64,000 nucleotides of DNA from Rhodococcus maanshanensis NBRC 100610 (GCF_001894865.1 NZ_BCXA01000041.1:1-64000); one strand, 5' to 3'. Numbered from the stretch's first letter, positions 50,901 through 60,635 are shown. A program made the numbers and translations. Notes: a model not told the origin generated them from the sequence alone.

Positions 50901-52781
50901 GACTTCCTCGGCCGCGTCGACGACCAGGTGAAGATCCGGGGCTTCCGCATCGAGCTCGGCGAGATCATCGCTGCGCTCGCGGACAGCGAGGGCGTCAACC
51001 AGTCCGCGGTCGTCACCGACCGGGACGGGTCGATCGCCCGGCTGATCGGGTACGTGGTGCCGTTCGAGGGCGCGGTGGTCGATCCGGCCGCGGTGCGCGC
51101 CCACGTGGCGTCGTCGCTGCCGGACTACATGGTGCCCAGCGTGGTCATCGTGCTCGACGGGCCACTGCCGCTCACGCCGAACGGCAAGCTCGACCGTAAG
51201 GCGCTTCCCGCGCCCGACTGGTCGGAGCTGACCGGCGACGTCGCGCCGCGGACCCCGAGGGAGCGGGTGATCGCGGACCTGTTCGCGGAGATCCTGCACC
51301 TGCCCTCGGTCGGTGTGCACGACAACTTCTTCGACCTCGGCGGTCACTCGATGGCCTCGATGCAACTGGTCGGCCGGGTGCGCACCGAACTCGGTGCTCA
51401 GCTGAGCATTCGGGAGGTCTTCGACGCACCGACCGTCGCGGAGCTCGCCGAGCTGACCGAGGCGGACAACGGTGAGGGCAGGCCCGCCCTGCTCGCGGGC
51501 GCGTCCCGCGACGGCGCTGCGCCGCTGTCGCCGCCGCAGCGCAGGCAGTGGCGGATGTACCGGGAGTCGCCGACCGCCAGCCACGCCCTCTCGCTCTACC
51601 CGGAGCGTCGTCTCGACGCCGAGTCGCTGGCGCTGGCCCTCGACGACGTGGTCTCGCGGCACGAGCCGCTGCGCACGGTGTTCTTCGAGCGCGAAGGAGT
51701 GGTGTACGGCCAGGAGGCGGTGCGGCCTCAGGTCGGGCTGGTCGATGTCGGCGACGGCGATCTGCACGCGCGGGTTTTCGAGCTGGCCCAGCAGCCGATG
51801 GATCTCACCGAGCAGGCGCCGCTGCGGGTTCAGCTCGTGGAGGACTCGTCGGGTCGCCAGGCCCTGCTGCTGGTGATGCACTACCTGGCCGTCGACGAAT
51901 GGTCCGTGGTGCCGTTGCTCGGCGAACTGCTCGCCGGCTACCTGGCGCGGCAGGCGGGACACGCGCCCGAACTGCCGCAGCTGCCGGTGACCTATGGCGA
52001 CTACGAGGCGTGGTCGCGGCAGGTGCTCGGCGACCCTGCGGACGAGTCGAGCAGGCATGCAAGGCAACTCGCGTACTGGCGGGAGCGGCTGTCCGGACTG
52101 CCCGAGGCCATGAGCATGCCGGGCGTGAGGCCGGGTGGTCCCCGCCGCGGCGACGTGGTGCCGCTGCCGATCGATGAGTCGCTGCATCGCGAGATCGACG
52201 CGCTCGCCCGTCGGACCGGAACCTCGATGTTCATGGTGTTGCAGTCGGCGCTGGCCGTCGCCCTCACCGAAGCCGGTGTGGGCGAAGATCTTCCGATCGG
52301 GGCCCTGGTGGCCGGCCGGACCGAGGAGGCGCTGTCCGGGTTGATCGGCTGCTTCTTCAACACGGTGGTGCTGCGGACGGACACCTCGGGTGAGCCGACC
52401 TTCGCTGAGTTGCTGGCCCGGGTCCGGGAGAGCAACCTGTCCGCGCTCGAGCATCAGGATGTCGGATTCGATGACGTGGCAACCGATCTCGGTGGCGATG
52501 CGCTGCGGCCTCAGGTGATGGTCGTGCACCACGAACAGGCGCGCCTCGGCGAGCTGGACGGAGTCTTCGGTGGCCTGCTGCCGGTTCCGGTCGGCGAGCC
52601 GGTGTCGGACCTGGCGCTGAGCTTCTACGAGCCGGTGGGCGATGGCCCCGTGCACGCCTACCTCGGCTACCGGACCGACGTGCTCGAGCCCGCCGTCGTG
52701 TCCGCGCTGGCGGATCGGTTGCTGGCCCTGCTGGCAGCCGCGTGTGCCGACGCGGATCGCCGGATCGGGGTGACCGAGTGA
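35967..52781 (+). CDS. Giant four-module hydroxamate siderophore NRPS
   Basis: A 5604-residue synthetase. Domains with landmark residues: C1 (HH 150-151), A1 (TSGSTG 612), T1 (Ser1004), E1 (HH 1187-1188), C2 (HH 1683-1684), A2 (2143), T2 (Ser2538), E2 (HH 2728-2729), C3, A3 (3680), T3 (Ser4079), C4 (HH 4260-4261), A4 (4746), T4 (Ser5128), C5. Specificity codes read by aligning motifs to GrsA: A1 DINYWGGIG and A3 DMENLGLIN equal the codes I recall for the formyl-hydroxyornithine and hydroxyornithine modules of coelichelin synthetase CchH; A2 DVPHASLVE is Ser-like; A4 DVFILGAVN is unassigned. Expected core: D-fhOrn, D-Ser, L-hOrn, X. C3 reads QFLLWDG (Phe3211) and C5 reads HYLAVDE (Tyr5306) instead of HHxxxDG. 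No TE; the protein ends with C5. An iron box lies upstream. Confidence 0.94.
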   Translation: MSSPSDSTALPHATGQWLPVTAAQSEVWVAQRLAPASPAYNIALTVEVNGPLDIARAVESVYMTIRRAEALHVRFAVGADEVLRQQRLDPEGWTLRIIDLRGKQDPAAAARAWVENDMQTVAELESDEPLFTQAILRIDDELTWWHQRYHHSIVDGYGVVLLVAEVVGRQEHPDLLFDEQDWSLQTAIDEDAEYRGSGRYDADRAHWLEWLADAPEPPVLLPPSPDPTAPPIKATVELDAETVVGLFRFADAQDIRRTRIPFAMIAAYLHRVSGQTDLMLSVPLTGRTGRALRNLPSMASTILPMRLQVNGDSTLAALAAHIDKGLIGLLRHGRYRGEDLAREVRALDPSRRLFGPGVNIVMFEHPMTFGGSPASAQNMVTGAIGELDFTVQGGQEGQSIRIDLRVGAGLGDELERHRQQFTEFIGQLAAAPDAPISRFDVMSDVQRRQVLVDFNDTARPQPSHTVPELFAAQAAATPDREALIAGEVRLTYRDLGARVNQLARHLTERGLAPEEVVAVGVPRSAEMVVGLLAVMTAGGAFVPLDPAWPQDRRDQVLADAGARLVLTGPGGVQAPPESGVAVDLADWAHAGQSADPLGAEIAGQSLAYVIFTSGSTGRPKGAMIRHEAICARLLWQVEEVLGFGVDDASLFKAPLSFDISVNEILLPLVSGGRLVVAEAGGERDPHYLLDLIERERVTFVYLVSSMLSVLLDLAEGGRSLDGLRHVWCGGEVLTPELFDRFRRRLSTTFYHGYGPAEATIGVSHVIYRDRAERIASSIGRPNPNTQLYVLDSQLRPVPPGVGGELYAGGYLLGRGYVGAAALTASRFIANPFAEDGSRLYRTGDLARWAEDGSLDFIGRADNQVKIRGMRLELEDVEAALASHPGVRDCAVLVRENNGSKYLAGYVVSHADHAALTSDEVRAWAAAKLPEYMVPTAVLVLDEFPLTANGKLDRRALPEPDLRAALPGLAPRTEREQQLCAIIAGVLGVDSVGVTDDFFALGGDSIVAIQLVNHARGAGLNFSAREVFQLRTAEALAREIEGRAEALVDRLDVPLGEVPATPIIAHTSESGEAVARFHQSVLVQTPIGFHEDAARAALAAVIERHDALRAALVRGERWTLSVPETASETALLRRIDAEHLTSAELDAVVSRETIDAAARLDPDAGVMLVAVWLDGGADRPGRLLLVVHHLVVDGVSWRILIEDLARAGSAATAGIPVELAPVGTSLRRWSQLLSERAESGAFDGELDHWLSVARTADPALGSRALDPALDRCGAAESITVSLAPEFTGPLLGAVPAAFGGQVGDVLLTGLAAVLADWRGQAGSGAGSSGTQVVLDLEGHGREEDAAGRPVDLGRTVGWFTSLYPVRIDAGALADSLDPAALGAAVKAIKEQLRAVPGNGIGYGALRYLSSSGAELAGGVTPQVLFNYLGRVSASEGADWLPIAMDGANDPDAPMGHAIEFNAIAEDGPDGPTLRTTITWAPGLFPAARIAALSEAWTAVLRALAASAPFGGHTPSDFPHARLGQADVSQIEAAAADLVDVLPMTPLQEGIYFHSAFETEHSDPYVVQQIIELTGPVNPQALHAALQTVVDRHAALRTGLRAVSDGRVVQVVSGDARVPMETVDLRGLSRDEASSRVRQILADERVRGFDLEQAPLLRYVLVRRDGASEAGEATADEHLLLQSIHHIVADGWSVPVMLRELMALYAPTGSAPAALPAPEPYRNYLGWLGSRDREASIEVWRAALAGVDEPTGLSKAERGTEVGVREVKVNLSAAQTADLIAFGRARGLTLSTLVHGAWGLLLGRLTKRRDVLFGSTVSGRGGDLRGIETMVGLFINTVPARLRYRAEESVAAALTRWQDEQSRLLEHQYIGLSELRRLTGLQELFDTLVVFENYPIGEGAVADPTGTLEITGITFEENPPYPVTLIVAPGDELRLEVKYQAAVVDSATADRLADGMVSFLGELVRDGDQPISALALVTEAERDELEASWAASIGSAEARTLTDLLDEQVARTPDAVAVEFEGLSLTYAELHARSNRLARQLVDRGVGPESLVAVALGRSLELMVALLAVGKAGGAYLPLDLDYPADRLSYMLADAEPVCVLTDGQPFETGLPVLTVDLSEPMGDSDVPQAVARAVAGNPAYVIYTSGSTGRPKGVLVSHEAIVNRLLWMQSENPLAVGDRVLQKTPSSFDVSVPEFFGPLIAGATVVLARPGGHKDPGYLAGLISERGISRAHFVPSMLDLFLAEPGAVACTALRVVACSGEALSAAAARRFAEVLPGVRLDNLYGPTEAAVEVSYFFGAQALSASAHSVPIGAPVANTRLYVLDQYLNPVPPGAEGELYLSGPQLARGYLGRAALTGDRFVADPFVAGTRMYRTGDLVRSVDGELEYVGRADDQVKLRGFRIELGEIEAALLADPSVAQAAVLVREDRPGQQRLVAYVVPSGPVSTSGPQGDQKYSQALAASLPEYMVPSAFVELDALPLSPSGKLDRKALPAPDFSVAVSEAAPSSGTEGRIAAQFAEVLGLDRVGAGDDFFTLGGDSILAIRLVNLARRDGVTLTPRQIFEQRTPAAIARLVGEAAPVAEAATPGAPVADGVGEVIPLPVVHRLSEWSGGTDRFNQAVLLYTPAGADERGLTAALQALLDHHDGLRARLTRHAPGVWSTVTTEPGSVGAASIFTAVDARDPESLRDIVTEHSDAATDRLDPESGVMLQAVWFDAGPETTGRLLIVAHHLVVDGVSWRILLEDLAMANVASASGQDAALDPVGTSLRGFGRIVAEQAQGAERLAELAHWSDVTAPGAALVPEVSGHATIGTGSQHRISLSVDDTAAALTTVPALANADVTDVLLSALRIAVSRWHRDTGRAASDLLVDLERHGREELAPGVDLSRTVGWFTSISPVRLRAGDRPLDVLKDVKERLRDAPDGGIGYGMLRYANARTAALLAARAESQVLFNYLGRMPSADLGISVPWAPAPETGALSTDPDADMGGPYLLIVNAICEDTAEGPVLTANFGRSELGLTEADGEALSQGWAQALRELVEVAARHDGPGALTPSDVPLVTLTQAELDLIAERSPAGVDAVWPLSPLQEGLYFQATFDEGADIYTAQFSLDFAHRLDIERLASALRTLQRRNPTLRAGFLSDGLAAPVQFITADLDVPIVEFDLRELTEAEREAHAAELMATDRLAPFDLTAPPLWRAMVIRLGDDRDRLVVNRQFLLWDGWSNGIVVSQLLALYEAAGDDNGFPTPTGGFDDYLGWLRDRDSETGRTEWRRALAGLEEPTLLGSAVAGAPALPGRRDTVLTAELSERLRARASATGVTFNAVLSGALALVLGAATGRDEVVFGITVAGRPPEVEGLDTVAGLFLNTVPVRTTLRPAERVEDLLRRSQSERLGLMPHDYLGLATIGRESDHRQLFDVLYVLQNFVDENQVSALNSAHDISGGDSVDHTHYPLTVVVTPGNRVKIKFEFRPEAVAESTVESMLARFVGLLELFADDVSAPVGSLDLSLPGERAALTAGSTERELPESTIADLFAEAAARTPDEVALVFGSQSVTYRDLDGRINAMARLLLAHGAGPEQIVALGLPRSVEMVVALFAVLRTGSAYLPLELDHPAERLLGMLEDAGPVALVTTVAVRETLAGFEGAAIVLDDGASREHGTGPLTDAELGGFAPGTPGRLDHPAYVIYTSGSTGKPKGVVTGYRGLTNMQFNHRAEIFDPTISMTGGRRLRIAHTVSFAFDMSWEELLWLVEGHEVHICDEHLRRDAEALVAYCNANAIDVVNVTPTYAQHLFEEGLLGDGPGEHRPPLVLLGGEAVPDSVWSRLRDTEGTFGYNLYGPTEYTINTLGGGTSDSATPTVGKPIWNTRAHILDSWLRPVADGVAGELYIAGIGLARGYLDRFGLTAERFVADPFAAGGRMYRTGDLVRRGADGNIDFLGRTDDQVKIRGHRVELGEIESVLAGLDGVRQCAVIAAPGPGGVKRLVAYVVPSGPVSGFGPDAGQKYSQALRASLPDYMVPAAFVPTDTLPMTVNGKLDVRALPPVPDAVGSGSRAPADHIEQALCELFGEVLDVSELGVADSFFDLGGHSLLATRLISRARSALATELTMRDLFEAPTVAELAERVRARGQAVRPVLAPMDRPENLPMSSAQQRLWLIQQIEGESAAYNFPIVLRLKGELDAGLFATALADVVGRHESLRTVFGEVDGLPVQRVLDEATPELTVVDGTEAEIAGLVRGAVLRPFDLTREIPVRGTVIRLDAHDHVLALVLHHIATDEWSDRPFLRDLMLAYASRAHGQAPQWEPLAVQYADYTLWQRELLGDPTDPDSVLSEQLSYWERTLSGAPEELTLPTDRARPARPSFAGGAIELDLDPRTTAALRALAADSGASMFMVLHAAAAALLHRIGAGDDLPLGAPIAGRTEQGLDELVGFFVNTLVLRTDVSGNPTFGELLARVRELDLAAFSHADVPFESVVERLNPARTLARNPLFQVMVGYHSRTADLTELGGLTLEPVPLQERTAKFDLVFNFTEFLDEDRIALRLEFGADLFDRSTADAIAHRQLALLDAVAQEPSMPIGAVDVFLPGERNLVLVDFNDTGRPVPEETLDASFARWVAATPDAVAALDEHGSATYAELDERSDRIAAVLACLGVGAESVVGLAVPRSVDMVASVLAVLKLGAAYLPLDLSHPADRISYMLVDSNAGVLLSTAAESARIEEVPGLRRVLLDEPDVVAELASAGRPLTVVPAGIDHAAYVIYTSGSTGRPKGVVVSHEGISSLVATAEDRMRLVPGSTVLQFASVGFDVAVFELSMALCTGSRLVIVPDRSRVAGPELTDFMHEHEVTHAIIPPSLMAALPPGALVPAGCTVLVGTETVPPDLIGRWAERLNLLAAYGLTEATVNNTLWQAQPGWNQAVPIGIPDPNEQAFILDARLRPVPVGVAGELYIAGRGLARGYLGKPALTAGRFVANPFGPGRMYRTGDLARWRAEGNIDFLGRVDDQVKIRGFRIELGEIIAALADSEGVNQSAVVTDRDGSIARLIGYVVPFEGAVVDPAAVRAHVASSLPDYMVPSVVIVLDGPLPLTPNGKLDRKALPAPDWSELTGDVAPRTPRERVIADLFAEILHLPSVGVHDNFFDLGGHSMASMQLVGRVRTELGAQLSIREVFDAPTVAELAELTEADNGEGRPALLAGASRDGAAPLSPPQRRQWRMYRESPTASHALSLYPERRLDAESLALALDDVVSRHEPLRTVFFEREGVVYGQEAVRPQVGLVDVGDGDLHARVFELAQQPMDLTEQAPLRVQLVEDSSGRQALLLVMHYLAVDEWSVVPLLGELLAGYLARQAGHAPELPQLPVTYGDYEAWSRQVLGDPADESSRHARQLAYWRERLSGLPEAMSMPGVRPGGPRRGDVVPLPIDESLHREIDALARRTGTSMFMVLQSALAVALTEAGVGEDLPIGALVAGRTEEALSGLIGCFFNTVVLRTDTSGEPTFAELLARVRESNLSALEHQDVGFDDVATDLGGDALRPQVMVVHHEQARLGELDGVFGGLLPVPVGEPVSDLALSFYEPVGDGPVHAYLGYRTDVLEPAVVSALADRLLALLAAACADADRRIGVTE

Positions 52782-52802
52782 AGGCCCGCCCCGGGCCCCG
52801 AA

Positions 52803-52821
52803 TTAGGGTAGGCTGCGCTAC
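52803..52821. promoter_or_regulatory. Iron box before the ornithine monooxygenase
   Basis: TTAGGGTAGGCTGCGCTAC matches about 14 of 19 positions of the IdeR/DmdR palindrome, with the left half nearly perfect. It lies in the 131-bp gap after the NRPS, giving the monooxygenase and mbtH genes their own iron-responsive promoter. Confidence 0.72.
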
Positions 52822-52912
52822 TATTCAGCGCGGCCCGAATGTTGGACCCCGAGCTATGTCAGCAACAAGTAGCACTGCCGCCGGCCGAACCGGCGAGGAT
52901 GGATGACGCGTC

Positions 52913-54298
52913 ATGGATACGACTCTCTCGGCCGCTGACCGCGACCAGTCGCCGACCTACGACCTGGTCGGTGTCGGCTTCGGGCCGTCCAACCTGGCGC
53001 TGGCCATCGCCATCGAGGAGCACAACGCGAAGTGTGCCCCCGGGGACCGGATCGAGGCGCGCTTCCTGGAGAAGCAGGACCACTTCCGCTGGCACCCGGG
53101 CATGCTGCTGGACGGCGCGACCATGCAGATCGCGTTCCCGAAAGACCTGGTGACCTTTCGGAACCCGGCCAGCTCGTTCAGCTTCTTCTCCTACCTGTTC
53201 GACAAGGGCCGGCTGGTCGACTTCGTCAACCACCAGACCTTCTTCCCGACCCGGCACGAATTCAACGACTACCTGCAGTGGGCAGCGGGCCGGGTGGACG
53301 CGGACGTCAGCTACGGCACCGCGGTCACCAAGGTTCGGGGCGAGACCGGCGCCGACGGCGCGGTCGACGAGTTCACGGTCGAGACCGCCGACGGCGCGCA
53401 GGTCCGGGCCCGCAACCTCGTCGTCGGGGCCGGCCTGCGGGAGCGGATCCCGGAGTGGGCGACGCCGTCGGCGCGCTGCTTCCACAATCACCAGTTCCTC
53501 TTCCGGGTCGACGAGCTGCCCGAGCTCAAGCACCAGCGGTTCGTGGTGCTCGGCGCGGGCCAGAGCGCGGCCGAGGTGGTCCAGTACCTGCACCGCAACT
53601 ACCCGCAGGCCGAGGTGCACAGCGTGTTCTCCCGCTACGGCTACAGCCCGGCGGACGACAGCCCGTACGCGAACCGCATCTTCGACCCCGGCGCCGTCGA
53701 CGAGCTGCACGGTGCCGACAGCACCGAGCGCGAGCGGATCCTGTCCCTGCACAAGAGCACCAACTACTCGGTGGTCGACATCGAGCTGATCAACGAGCTG
53801 TACACCACCGAATACCAGGAACTGGTGCGCGGCCAGCGGCGCCTGTTCATGCGCAGGGCCTCCGAGATCGACGGCGTGGTCGAGACCGAGGAGGGCATCG
53901 AGGTGAGCGTGCGCAGCAACCTCGACGGCCTGACCGACTCGCTGATGTGCGACGCGCTGGTGCTGGCCACCGGGTTCACCCCCACCCCGCTGAGCAACCT
54001 CATCGGCGACCTGGCCCCCGAGGGCGGGGTCGCCACCGAGGTGGACCGCGATTACCGGCTGGTCACCCCCGAGAACGTCCGCGGTGGCATCTATCTCCAG
54101 GGCGGCACCGAGAAGACGCACGGCCTCACCTCGTCGCTGCTGTCCAATGTCGCCGTCCGCGCCGGTGAGATCCTGAATTCTGTGCTGGAAAATCGCCCCG
54201 ACCACGGCGATCTTGATAGGGTCGAGGCGTCCGCTGGGGCGGAAACCTCAGCGCGGGAAACACCGATGAACGAATTTGCGACAAGCGAGGCCAGATGA
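52913..54298 (+). CDS. L-ornithine N5-monooxygenase (siderophore hydroxylase)
   Basis: A 461-residue class B N-hydroxylating flavoprotein that converts L-ornithine to N5-hydroxyornithine with FAD, NADPH and O2. The FAD site is [15 protein letters not shown] (residues ~17-31), the NADPH site is [16 protein letters not shown], and the C-terminal motif is [14 protein letters not shown]. Ornithine is preferred over lysine because the NRPS carries fhOrn and hOrn codes. The product either goes directly to A3 or is formylated by the enzyme at 31087-32022 for A1. It has its own iron box and overlaps mbtH by 4 bp (ATGA). Confidence 0.93.
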   Translation: MDTTLSAADRDQSPTYDLVGVGFGPSNLALAIAIEEHNAKCAPGDRIEARFLEKQDHFRWHPGMLLDGATMQIAFPKDLVTFRNPASSFSFFSYLFDKGRLVDFVNHQTFFPTRHEFNDYLQWAAGRVDADVSYGTAVTKVRGETGADGAVDEFTVETADGAQVRARNLVVGAGLRERIPEWATPSARCFHNHQFLFRVDELPELKHQRFVVLGAGQSAAEVVQYLHRNYPQAEVHSVFSRYGYSPADDSPYANRIFDPGAVDELHGADSTERERILSLHKSTNYSVVDIELINELYTTEYQELVRGQRRLFMRRASEIDGVVETEEGIEVSVRSNLDGLTDSLMCDALVLATGFTPTPLSNLIGDLAPEGGVATEVDRDYRLVTPENVRGGIYLQGGTEKTHGLTSSLLSNVAVRAGEILNSVLENRPDHGDLDRVEASAGAETSARETPMNEFATSEAR

Positions 54299-54534
54299 GC
54301 ACCAATCCCTTTGACGACGAAGACGGCCGTTTCTATGTGCTCGTCAACGACGAGGACCAGCATTCGCTGTGGCCGACGTTCTCGGACGTCCCGCAGGGGT
54401 GGCGTGTGGTGTTCGGTGAGGACAGCCGCCAGGCGTGCGTCGAGTACGTCGAGGCCAACTGGACCGACATGCGCCCGAAGAGCCTGCGTGAGGCCATGGA
54501 ACGCGACGCTGCCGAGCGCGGAAACCAGAGCTGA
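54295..54534 (+). CDS. mbtH: MbtH-like NRPS chaperone
   Basis: A 79-residue MbtH-like protein. The family signature is complete: [24 protein letters not shown], then [17 protein letters not shown], with the conserved Trp residues. MbtH proteins bind adenylation domains and support their folding and activity, so this one most likely serves the four A domains of the nearby NRPS. It is translationally coupled to the ornithine monooxygenase. The gene ends 31 bp before the convergent ThrE gene. Confidence 0.96.
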   Translation: MSTNPFDDEDGRFYVLVNDEDQHSLWPTFSDVPQGWRVVFGEDSRQACVEYVEANWTDMRPKSLREAMERDAAERGNQS

Positions 54535-54565
54535 CAACCCGGCGCCACCGGCGCAGGCGCACTGA

Positions 54566-56008
54566 CTACGACGCCCGATTCTGACCCGACCTCCGTCGGC
54601 TCAGGGTCGGGCGTTTCAGCGTTCCTGTGCGGCGCAGAATCCGCGGCCGCCGCATGGTCCTGGCGATCCACTCGCCGAGCGTGACCCCGGCGGCGAGCGC
54701 GCATCCGATGCCGAACGCCGAGAGCAGCGCGCTGAACCCGTCCAGCAACTCGTTGTTGAGCAGGGCGTACAGGCCCCGGTAGAGGGCGAGACCCGGCAGC
54801 AGCGGGGTGATGCCCGCGACCGCGATCACCTGCGGCGGCGTCAGCGCCCGGCGGGCCAGGATGCCGCCGACCGAGCCGACGACGGTCGCCGCGATGGCAG
54901 AGGCGATGACCGGGCCGATGCTCACGCTCAAAGCCAGGCTGTAGACGAGAATGCCGGCGGCGCCGCCGATACCCGCGACGGGCAGCGCCCGTCGCTCCGC
55001 GTAGCAGGCCACCGCGAAGAACAGCGAGGTGAACGCTCCCGCGACCACCTGCACCGGGATCTGGGCCAGCGCGGGCGGCGGGACGGTGGTCAGCACCGGC
55101 AGCGTCGAACCGAGCGCGCCCGCGATCCGCAGCGAGATCGCGACGCCCGCGATGATGCCGCCGGTCATCATGAGGACCTCGAAGAACCGCGCGACGGCGG
55201 TGATCGGCGCGCCGGTGATGGCGTCCTGCACCGAGCCGACCAGCGACAGTCCCGACAGCAGCACGATCACCCCGGCCGCGATGATCAGCGACGGCCGGAT
55301 GGTGATGCCCAGTTGGTCGCTGAAGGTGTACAGCAGGCTGGCGGGCGCGGCGGCGATCAGTCCGCCCATCACGTGCTGGAAGAAGAACGGGAGCCCGACG
55401 GCGTTCAGCCTGCGGTTGACCCGGTCGATGACCATGGTGGTCAGGAAGCTGACAACCGCCACCAGCAGGTTGCCGCCGAGCAGCACCGACGCGGACGCCG
55501 CCATCGACGCCCACGCCAGCGTCGCCGTCCAGCGGTTGTAGGGATGCGGCGCCCGGGTGATCCTGGTCAGCTCGTCGTGCGCGTCGTCCGGGTTGACCGC
55601 CTCCGTCCGCAGTCGGCGGGTGAGCCGGTCGACCGCGGCGAGCCGGGTGAAGTCCAGCGCCCGGTAGTGCACGATCCGCATGGTGGCCGCCGGCGGCATC
55701 GTCGGCCCGCGGTGCGCGCTGATGCGGATCGCGTTGTAGGTGACGTCGACGTCGCAGCGCGCGAGCCCGTAGCTCGCGGCGACGAACTGGACCTGCGCGG
55801 TGGTGTCCATCGCGGAGGTGCCCGACGCGAGCAGCACCTCGCCGGACCGGAGGGCGATGTCGAGGACCTCCGCGACCTTGGCGTCGTCGGTGAGGTCGAT
55901 CGGCTGCAGGGGCGCGGGGGCGGAGGTCTGGTCGTCGACCACCGCCCGTTCTTCACCGATCAGCCTGTTCAGCGAGGTGAGTGCGTCGCGCAGGCGCCCC
56001 CTCGCCAC
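54566..56008 (-). CDS. Threonine/serine exporter family protein (ThrE-like)
   Basis: A 480-residue membrane protein. The N-terminal ~150 residues form the ThrE/DUF1212 soluble domain (SGEVLLASGTSAMDTTAQVQFVA, DVTYNAIRISAHRG), followed by about ten hydrophobic helices arranged as in ThrE plus the DUF3815-like half. The family exports threonine, serine or other small polar molecules; the actual substrate is unknown. The GTG start at 56008 lies one base after the stop of the NTF2-like gene, so translation is probably coupled. Its 3' end faces mbtH. There is no evidence that it belongs to the siderophore regulon. Confidence 0.88.
   Translation of the reverse strand: MARGRLRDALTSLNRLIGEERAVVDDQTSAPAPLQPIDLTDDAKVAEVLDIALRSGEVLLASGTSAMDTTAQVQFVAASYGLARCDVDVTYNAIRISAHRGPTMPPAATMRIVHYRALDFTRLAAVDRLTRRLRTEAVNPDDAHDELTRITRAPHPYNRWTATLAWASMAASASVLLGGNLLVAVVSFLTTMVIDRVNRRLNAVGLPFFFQHVMGGLIAAAPASLLYTFSDQLGITIRPSLIIAAGVIVLLSGLSLVGSVQDAITGAPITAVARFFEVLMMTGGIIAGVAISLRIAGALGSTLPVLTTVPPPALAQIPVQVVAGAFTSLFFAVACYAERRALPVAGIGGAAGILVYSLALSVSIGPVIASAIAATVVGSVGGILARRALTPPQVIAVAGITPLLPGLALYRGLYALLNNELLDGFSALLSAFGIGCALAAGVTLGEWIARTMRRPRILRRTGTLKRPTLSRRRSGQNRAS
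54571..54614. terminator. Stem-loop at the mbtH/ThrE convergence
   Basis: Arms ACGCCCGA (54571-54578) and TCGGGCGT (54607-54614) are complementary, followed on the + strand by TTC. The element overlaps the last codons of the convergent ThrE gene and probably ends the siderophore transcript. Confidence 0.45.
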
Positions 56009-56009
56009 G

Positions 56010-56384
56010 TCAGGACACCGCGTCCGCTTCGCTCAGATCCGTTGCCGCGAAGGCAGATTCGAGGTCAGTGTGCCGGAAGATCGACGTCACCTGATCGTGC
56101 ACAACGCGGAAGGCGGTGGCGACCGTCGCCTTCTCGTCCGGCTTCGAGGCCCAGCTGGCCTCCTCCTCGACCACGACGACGCCCTCGTGCACGAACATGC
56201 GTCCGGCGATCAGGGTCAGCCCGGACTCGGAGGCCCACTCGCGCAATGCGGTGAGGCCCTGCCCGGCACCTTCCGGGCCGGCCACCTCCACGTCGTCGCT
56301 CGAGAGTGCGAGGAGGGTGTCGATGTCGGAATCGTTCAGTGCGTCGTGCCACGCGAGGACCGTGGCGATCTCCGAGGTGCTCAT
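56010..56384 (-). CDS. NTF2/SnoaL-like small protein
   Basis: A 124-residue protein with the SnoaL/NTF2-like cone-fold pattern: N-terminal helix EIATVLAWHDALNDSDIDTLLALSSDDVEVAGP, then GLTALREWASESGLTLIAGRMFVHEGVVVVEEEASW and FRVVHDQVTSIFRHTDLESAFAA. Such proteins are ligand-binding folds or enzymes of many kinds; no catalytic residues can be assigned. It sits one base ahead of the ThrE-like gene on the same strand and forms an operon with it. The upstream side faces the multicopper oxidase gene divergently. Confidence 0.82.
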   Translation of the reverse strand: MSTSEIATVLAWHDALNDSDIDTLLALSSDDVEVAGPEGAGQGLTALREWASESGLTLIAGRMFVHEGVVVVEEEASWASKPDEKATVATAFRVVHDQVTSIFRHTDLESAFAATDLSEADAVS

Positions 56385-56531
56385 GCGTCCACGCTATCGG
56401 TTTCCGGCCGCGGAGGGCGTGCATGGGGCCTGCGCCTTTTCGGGTGCGACCGCCGGACCAGCGAACTAGGCTTTGAGGCGCTGACGCTGGAGCGCCGGTG
56501 CTCGCATTCGTTCCGGAACGAGGCGGCAAAG

Positions 56532-59500
56532 ATGGTGGTGAATCGTCGAAGGCCGATCTCCGTGGTGGCGTGCGCCGTGATCTCCCTGGCGCTGGTCCTC
56601 ACCTCGTGCTTCTCGAAGACGGGGGAGCCGGGGGTCAACGCAGGCCCCGAGGGCGCCCCAGCCGCGTACCGGGAGCCGGTGAAGCTGTCGAGCGAGGACG
56701 GCGTGCTCGAGGTGCGGTTGTCGGCGCACCAGGGCACGGTCGCCCTCGACACCGCCTCGGGGCCGGTCTCGAATTTCCTGCTGTTCGGGTACGAGGTCAT
56801 CAGGGGGACGGCCTCGGACGGCGAGGCGAAGGGCGAGGACGTGTACCCGGCGCCGACGCTGCGGGTCGACCCGGGGGAGCGCCTGATCATCCACTACGAC
56901 AACGACCTGCAGGGCCTGACGATCGAGGACTTCTACGATCCGGCCTTCACCCCCGCGGGCGGTCAGGTGCCGATCTACCCGCAGGCGCTGGCGTCGGCGC
57001 CGTTGAACCTGCACACCCACGGGCTGCACGTGAGCCCCGACGGCAACGCCGACAACGTGCTCCTCGACATCCCCGCCGGGATGGGTAACCGCTACGACTA
57101 CGCGGTCCCGGAGGACATGCCGAACGGAATGTACTGGTACCACAGCCATCGCCACACCCTCACCGCGCAGCAGACGTATCTGGGGCTCGCGGGCATGCTG
57201 GAGATCGGGCGCCCGGACGGCAACCTACCGCTGGTGACGCAGAACGAGATCCCGGTCCGCGACATGGCGCTGCAGTACAACTTCGTCTTCGACCGCAAGG
57301 GCAGCGGACGGCAGCTGAACGACCCGGACTGGCCGCAGTACGTCAGCACGCTGACGCCTCCGAAGGGTTCGGAGCTGGCCGACGGCACGTACTCCCCGAG
57401 CCTGGCCCCGGTGAACTTCCCGGAGACGACGAAGGGCTCCCGGTACCTCACCAACTGGTACGCGGGGCCGCTGTCGCCCGCCAACCACCGCGGCCAGAAC
57501 CAGTTCGTGCCGGGCAATCTGCAGACCTTCACCAGCGACACGGTGACCGTCCCTGCGGACCCGTCGCTGCCGGAGAACCAGCGGGACGTGCAGTTCACCA
57601 TCAACGGGCAGTTCCAGCCGGAGCTCGACGTCGAACCCGGCCAGACCGAGATCTGGGTGCTGGCCAACATCAGCGACTTCGCCTACATGCCGATCCGGCT
57701 CACCGAGACGGCGACGGGAGAGCACCCGACGTTCGCGATCGTCGGGCAGGACGGCAACCCCTTCACCCGGGTGGAGCCGCCGGTCGGCGGCGACGGCACC
57801 CGGCTCGTCATCCCGCCCGGCTCGCGGTTCGCGATCGCGGTGACGATGCCGAAGACCGGCGACCTCGTCCTCGACATCCCGCCGTTGGAGGGCGCGAAGC
57901 CGGTGACCAATCCGGGCGTGCTCTACACCAACGACGGCTCCGAGAACCCGCAGGCGGTGCTGGGCACGGTGACCGTGGACCCGTCGGTGATCAGCTACGC
58001 CGACGGCTTCTTCACCTTCCCGACCCAGACGCTGCTGCGCGTGACGCCCGCGAGCGGGGAGGGGCGGACGACGGCGTTCACGCCCGGCCAGAACCTGGAC
58101 GCCTACACCTCGTTCGTGGACACCTCGGTGATGACGCCCGACGTCAAGCGCACGCTGACGGTCTCGGGCGGGTTCGGCAACGAGAAGGCCTCGGGCAGCG
58201 ATCCGAAGGCGTTCACGTACGAGTTCGATGCCAACACCTTCCCGAACATCCCCCTGCTCCAGCCGCGACTCAACTCGGTCGAGGAGTGGACGATCACCAA
58301 CCTCAACAACGACGAGCACCCGATGCACATCCACGTCAACGACTTCCAGGTGATGGAGGTCGTGGATCCGGTTGCGGGGACCAGGACCGGCGTGCAGCCG
58401 TGGGGGATGGACAACGTCAACGTCCCAGCGCCGGTGACGGACGAGAACGAAAGCGCGCTCGAACCGGCGTCGGTGACGCTGCGCACGAAGTTCACCGAGT
58501 ACACCGGCACCTTCGTGATCCACTGCCATCGCCTCAACCACGAGGACAACGGCCTGATGGCGCTCGTCAACGTGATCCCCGAGGCGTCGACGTACGCGGT
58601 GGCGGTACCCGGCTCGCCCGGCACACCCGCGACGGTGCGGGTCCACGACGGCAACGGTGACAGGGTGATCGCCGCCGTCACGCCGTTCCCGTCCTTCGAG
58701 GGCACCCCGACGGTGGCGATGGCCGACGTGAACGGCGACATGGTGCTCGACCTCGTCGTCGGTACCGGCCCGGGCACGGAGCCGGTGGTGGTGGCCTACG
58801 ACGGCGCCGATCGCGCCGCGGGTCCGTTCAGCGCCGAGCTGACCCGGTTCACCCCGTTCGACAAGGGATTCCGCGGCGGGGTGACCGTCGCGGGCGCCGA
58901 TATCGATGGAAACGCCTTGGCAGACAACATCATCGTGGGAACCGGCCCCGGCGTCGAGGCACAGGTGAAGGTGTTCTCCTCGACGCTGCCCGCCGCGAAG
59001 GGCGAGGCGCCGCAGGTGTACTCGACCTTCACGCCGTACCCGGGGTCCGAGGCCGGGGTCTCGGTCGCGACCGGGCTGGTGGACACCGCCTCGGGCCGGG
59101 CCAGCATCGTGACCGCGCCCGGCCGGGGGGAGGCGCCGCGGGTGAAGACCTTCCGGTACGACCTGTTCGAGCCGACCGCGGCCGCGGCGGCGTCGAGGGG
59201 CGGCCACGGCGGGCACGGCGGCGGCACGGGCGCGAACGGCGGCGGCACCGACGAGCCGAGGATGACGTCGGAGTTCCTGGCCTTCGACGAGGGCTATCGG
59301 GATGGCGTCTCGCTCGCGACCGGCTGGGTGGCAGGCGCCGAGGGCGGCGCGAAGAGCATCGTGACCGGCATGACCGGCGGGGCGGGCACGGTGCGCGTGT
59401 GGTCGAGCGGCTCACGGCTCGACGGCGAGCCCGCGATGTACCTCGAGAGTCCGGACCACCACTCGGGCCCAGTGGATTTCCGGCAGATCGCCTCCTTCGA

Positions 59501-59711
59501 GCCGTTCGCGGGCGGCGGGGTGCAGGTGGCAACCACCAGCACCACCGCGGGCGCGGATCTGCTCGTCAGCGGCGCGGGTGCGGCGGGATCCGAGGTCCGC
59601 AAGATCGGGCTGGGCCGGGCGGACCCGCAGTCGACGACGCTGACACCAGCGCCGCTTGGAGAACTCCCCCCGCTGCCTGCGGCAGGCGCGGTTCCGCTGG
59701 GCGGGCGGTGA
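56532..59711 (+). CDS. Multicopper oxidase lipoprotein with C-terminal FG-GAP-like repeats
   Basis: A 1059-residue exported protein. Basic N-terminus, hydrophobic segment and lipobox LTSC (Cys26) mark a lipoprotein. The oxidase part (~60-685) has all four copper-ligand clusters: HTHG (His161, His163), HSH (204, 206), HPMHIH (596, 599, 601) and HCHRLNHEDNGLM (His664, Cys665, His666, His670, Met676). It should oxidise metal ions or phenols with O2 outside the membrane. The last ~370 residues hold repeats such as MADVNGDMVLDLVVGTGPG and GADIDGNALADNIIVGTGPG, like FG-GAP/integrin-type propeller blades with Ca-binding DxNxD loops, broken by a Gly/His-rich stretch near 59200. ATG at 56532 was chosen because the lipoprotein signal starts there; the open frame further upstream is a shadow. 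Confidence 0.9.
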   Translation: MVVNRRRPISVVACAVISLALVLTSCFSKTGEPGVNAGPEGAPAAYREPVKLSSEDGVLEVRLSAHQGTVALDTASGPVSNFLLFGYEVIRGTASDGEAKGEDVYPAPTLRVDPGERLIIHYDNDLQGLTIEDFYDPAFTPAGGQVPIYPQALASAPLNLHTHGLHVSPDGNADNVLLDIPAGMGNRYDYAVPEDMPNGMYWYHSHRHTLTAQQTYLGLAGMLEIGRPDGNLPLVTQNEIPVRDMALQYNFVFDRKGSGRQLNDPDWPQYVSTLTPPKGSELADGTYSPSLAPVNFPETTKGSRYLTNWYAGPLSPANHRGQNQFVPGNLQTFTSDTVTVPADPSLPENQRDVQFTINGQFQPELDVEPGQTEIWVLANISDFAYMPIRLTETATGEHPTFAIVGQDGNPFTRVEPPVGGDGTRLVIPPGSRFAIAVTMPKTGDLVLDIPPLEGAKPVTNPGVLYTNDGSENPQAVLGTVTVDPSVISYADGFFTFPTQTLLRVTPASGEGRTTAFTPGQNLDAYTSFVDTSVMTPDVKRTLTVSGGFGNEKASGSDPKAFTYEFDANTFPNIPLLQPRLNSVEEWTITNLNNDEHPMHIHVNDFQVMEVVDPVAGTRTGVQPWGMDNVNVPAPVTDENESALEPASVTLRTKFTEYTGTFVIHCHRLNHEDNGLMALVNVIPEASTYAVAVPGSPGTPATVRVHDGNGDRVIAAVTPFPSFEGTPTVAMADVNGDMVLDLVVGTGPGTEPVVVAYDGADRAAGPFSAELTRFTPFDKGFRGGVTVAGADIDGNALADNIIVGTGPGVEAQVKVFSSTLPAAKGEAPQVYSTFTPYPGSEAGVSVATGLVDTASGRASIVTAPGRGEAPRVKTFRYDLFEPTAAAAASRGGHGGHGGGTGANGGGTDEPRMTSEFLAFDEGYRDGVSLATGWVAGAEGGAKSIVTGMTGGAGTVRVWSSGSRLDGEPAMYLESPDHHSGPVDFRQIASFEPFAGGGVQVATTSTTAGADLLVSGAGAAGSEVRKIGLGRADPQSTTLTPAPLGELPPLPAAGAVPLGGR

Positions 59712-60635
59712 TGAGAGGCATCGTCATTGCAGTCTCGGGTCAACCGCAATACCCACATTGAGTCGCAGCAATCGGCAATCGACGCGATCTGGTGTGTCCA
59801 CAGACAGCTCGCTTCGATGCTTCACACCTCGGGCGGGGGTAGCGCAGTGTGTGAAGCACGGAAGTACTTGACTGGTAGGGAGTTCCTGCCGTGCCGAGGG
59901 TCAATATCCGTCACACAAAGAGGCAGTCCGTAGGTGAGGACCAACGTGTTCCTAGTTTCGATCCTCGATCCCAGCCGTGATCATGGGGATTGCTGCTGCC
60001 ACGCGGGTGTTCCGCGACTCGAAACTGGACCGGGCAGGTCCCAAGTGACGGCACCGTGGCGATTCCTCGATCGACTCATGACCGGGCCAAAGTGTTGATC
60101 GACCCGGCACCGCAGTCGCGGTCTGCGGTGGTTCCGCCGCGATCTGGCCGTGGGGCGCGCCCGAACGGACCTGTTGGGTCAACTGGCGCTGCTCCGACAG
60201 TGCTACGTCTTGTCACCGCCCCCTAGACGAGGACGGCGAGATCGCTGCCCGCGATTCGGGCTGACTTCACCCATGCACCGAGGTGATGTCGCGTCGGCGG
60301 GCGGTGACGTTCGATCCCGACTTGACCTTGCGAGGTTCTCATCAGTGTTCTCGTGGCCGAGGATCGCGGAGCTGGTGGTTGGCGTGGATCCTCCGCAGTG
60401 TGTACGTCCGTTTTGTGGGTGGAGTTGCGCCAACTCCTTGTACGAGTGTGCAGTCACCACCCGCCAACTGGAACGCCGCGTACAGTGGTCGCGTTCTACC
60501 ACTCCATCCACGTCGACTCAGGCTGACCAGCGCAACGGTACTCCCATGTGGCGCATTCTGACCCTGACCAATGCCCGATGGCTGAGCCTTGCCTAAAGTG
60601 CAGACCGTGGGGTTTGTTGCGGTTATGGTTTCGCC
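59712..60635. other. Long gene-poor interval at the edge of a lower-GC island
   Basis: About 920 bp with no gene I can support. Short open frames on both strands (60-150 codons) overlap one another and show no recognisable domain. Base composition falls to the right of about 59.75 kb. One fragment near 60150-60200 on the + strand (RTDLLGQLALLRQ) faintly recalls integrase-type transposases but is too short to call. It probably marks the boundary of the acquired ABC-3C segment and carries its promoter near 60600. Confidence 0.5.

Noticed and set aside
55800-56531. Upstream extension of the multicopper oxidase frame
   Set aside because: It runs antisense through the NTF2-like gene and part of ThrE; the lipoprotein signal peptide fixes the start at 56532.
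60150-60230. Possible integrase/transposase fragment (RTDLLGQLALLRQ)
   Set aside because: The resemblance is limited to about a dozen residues, with no catalytic DDE motif and no terminal inverted repeats.
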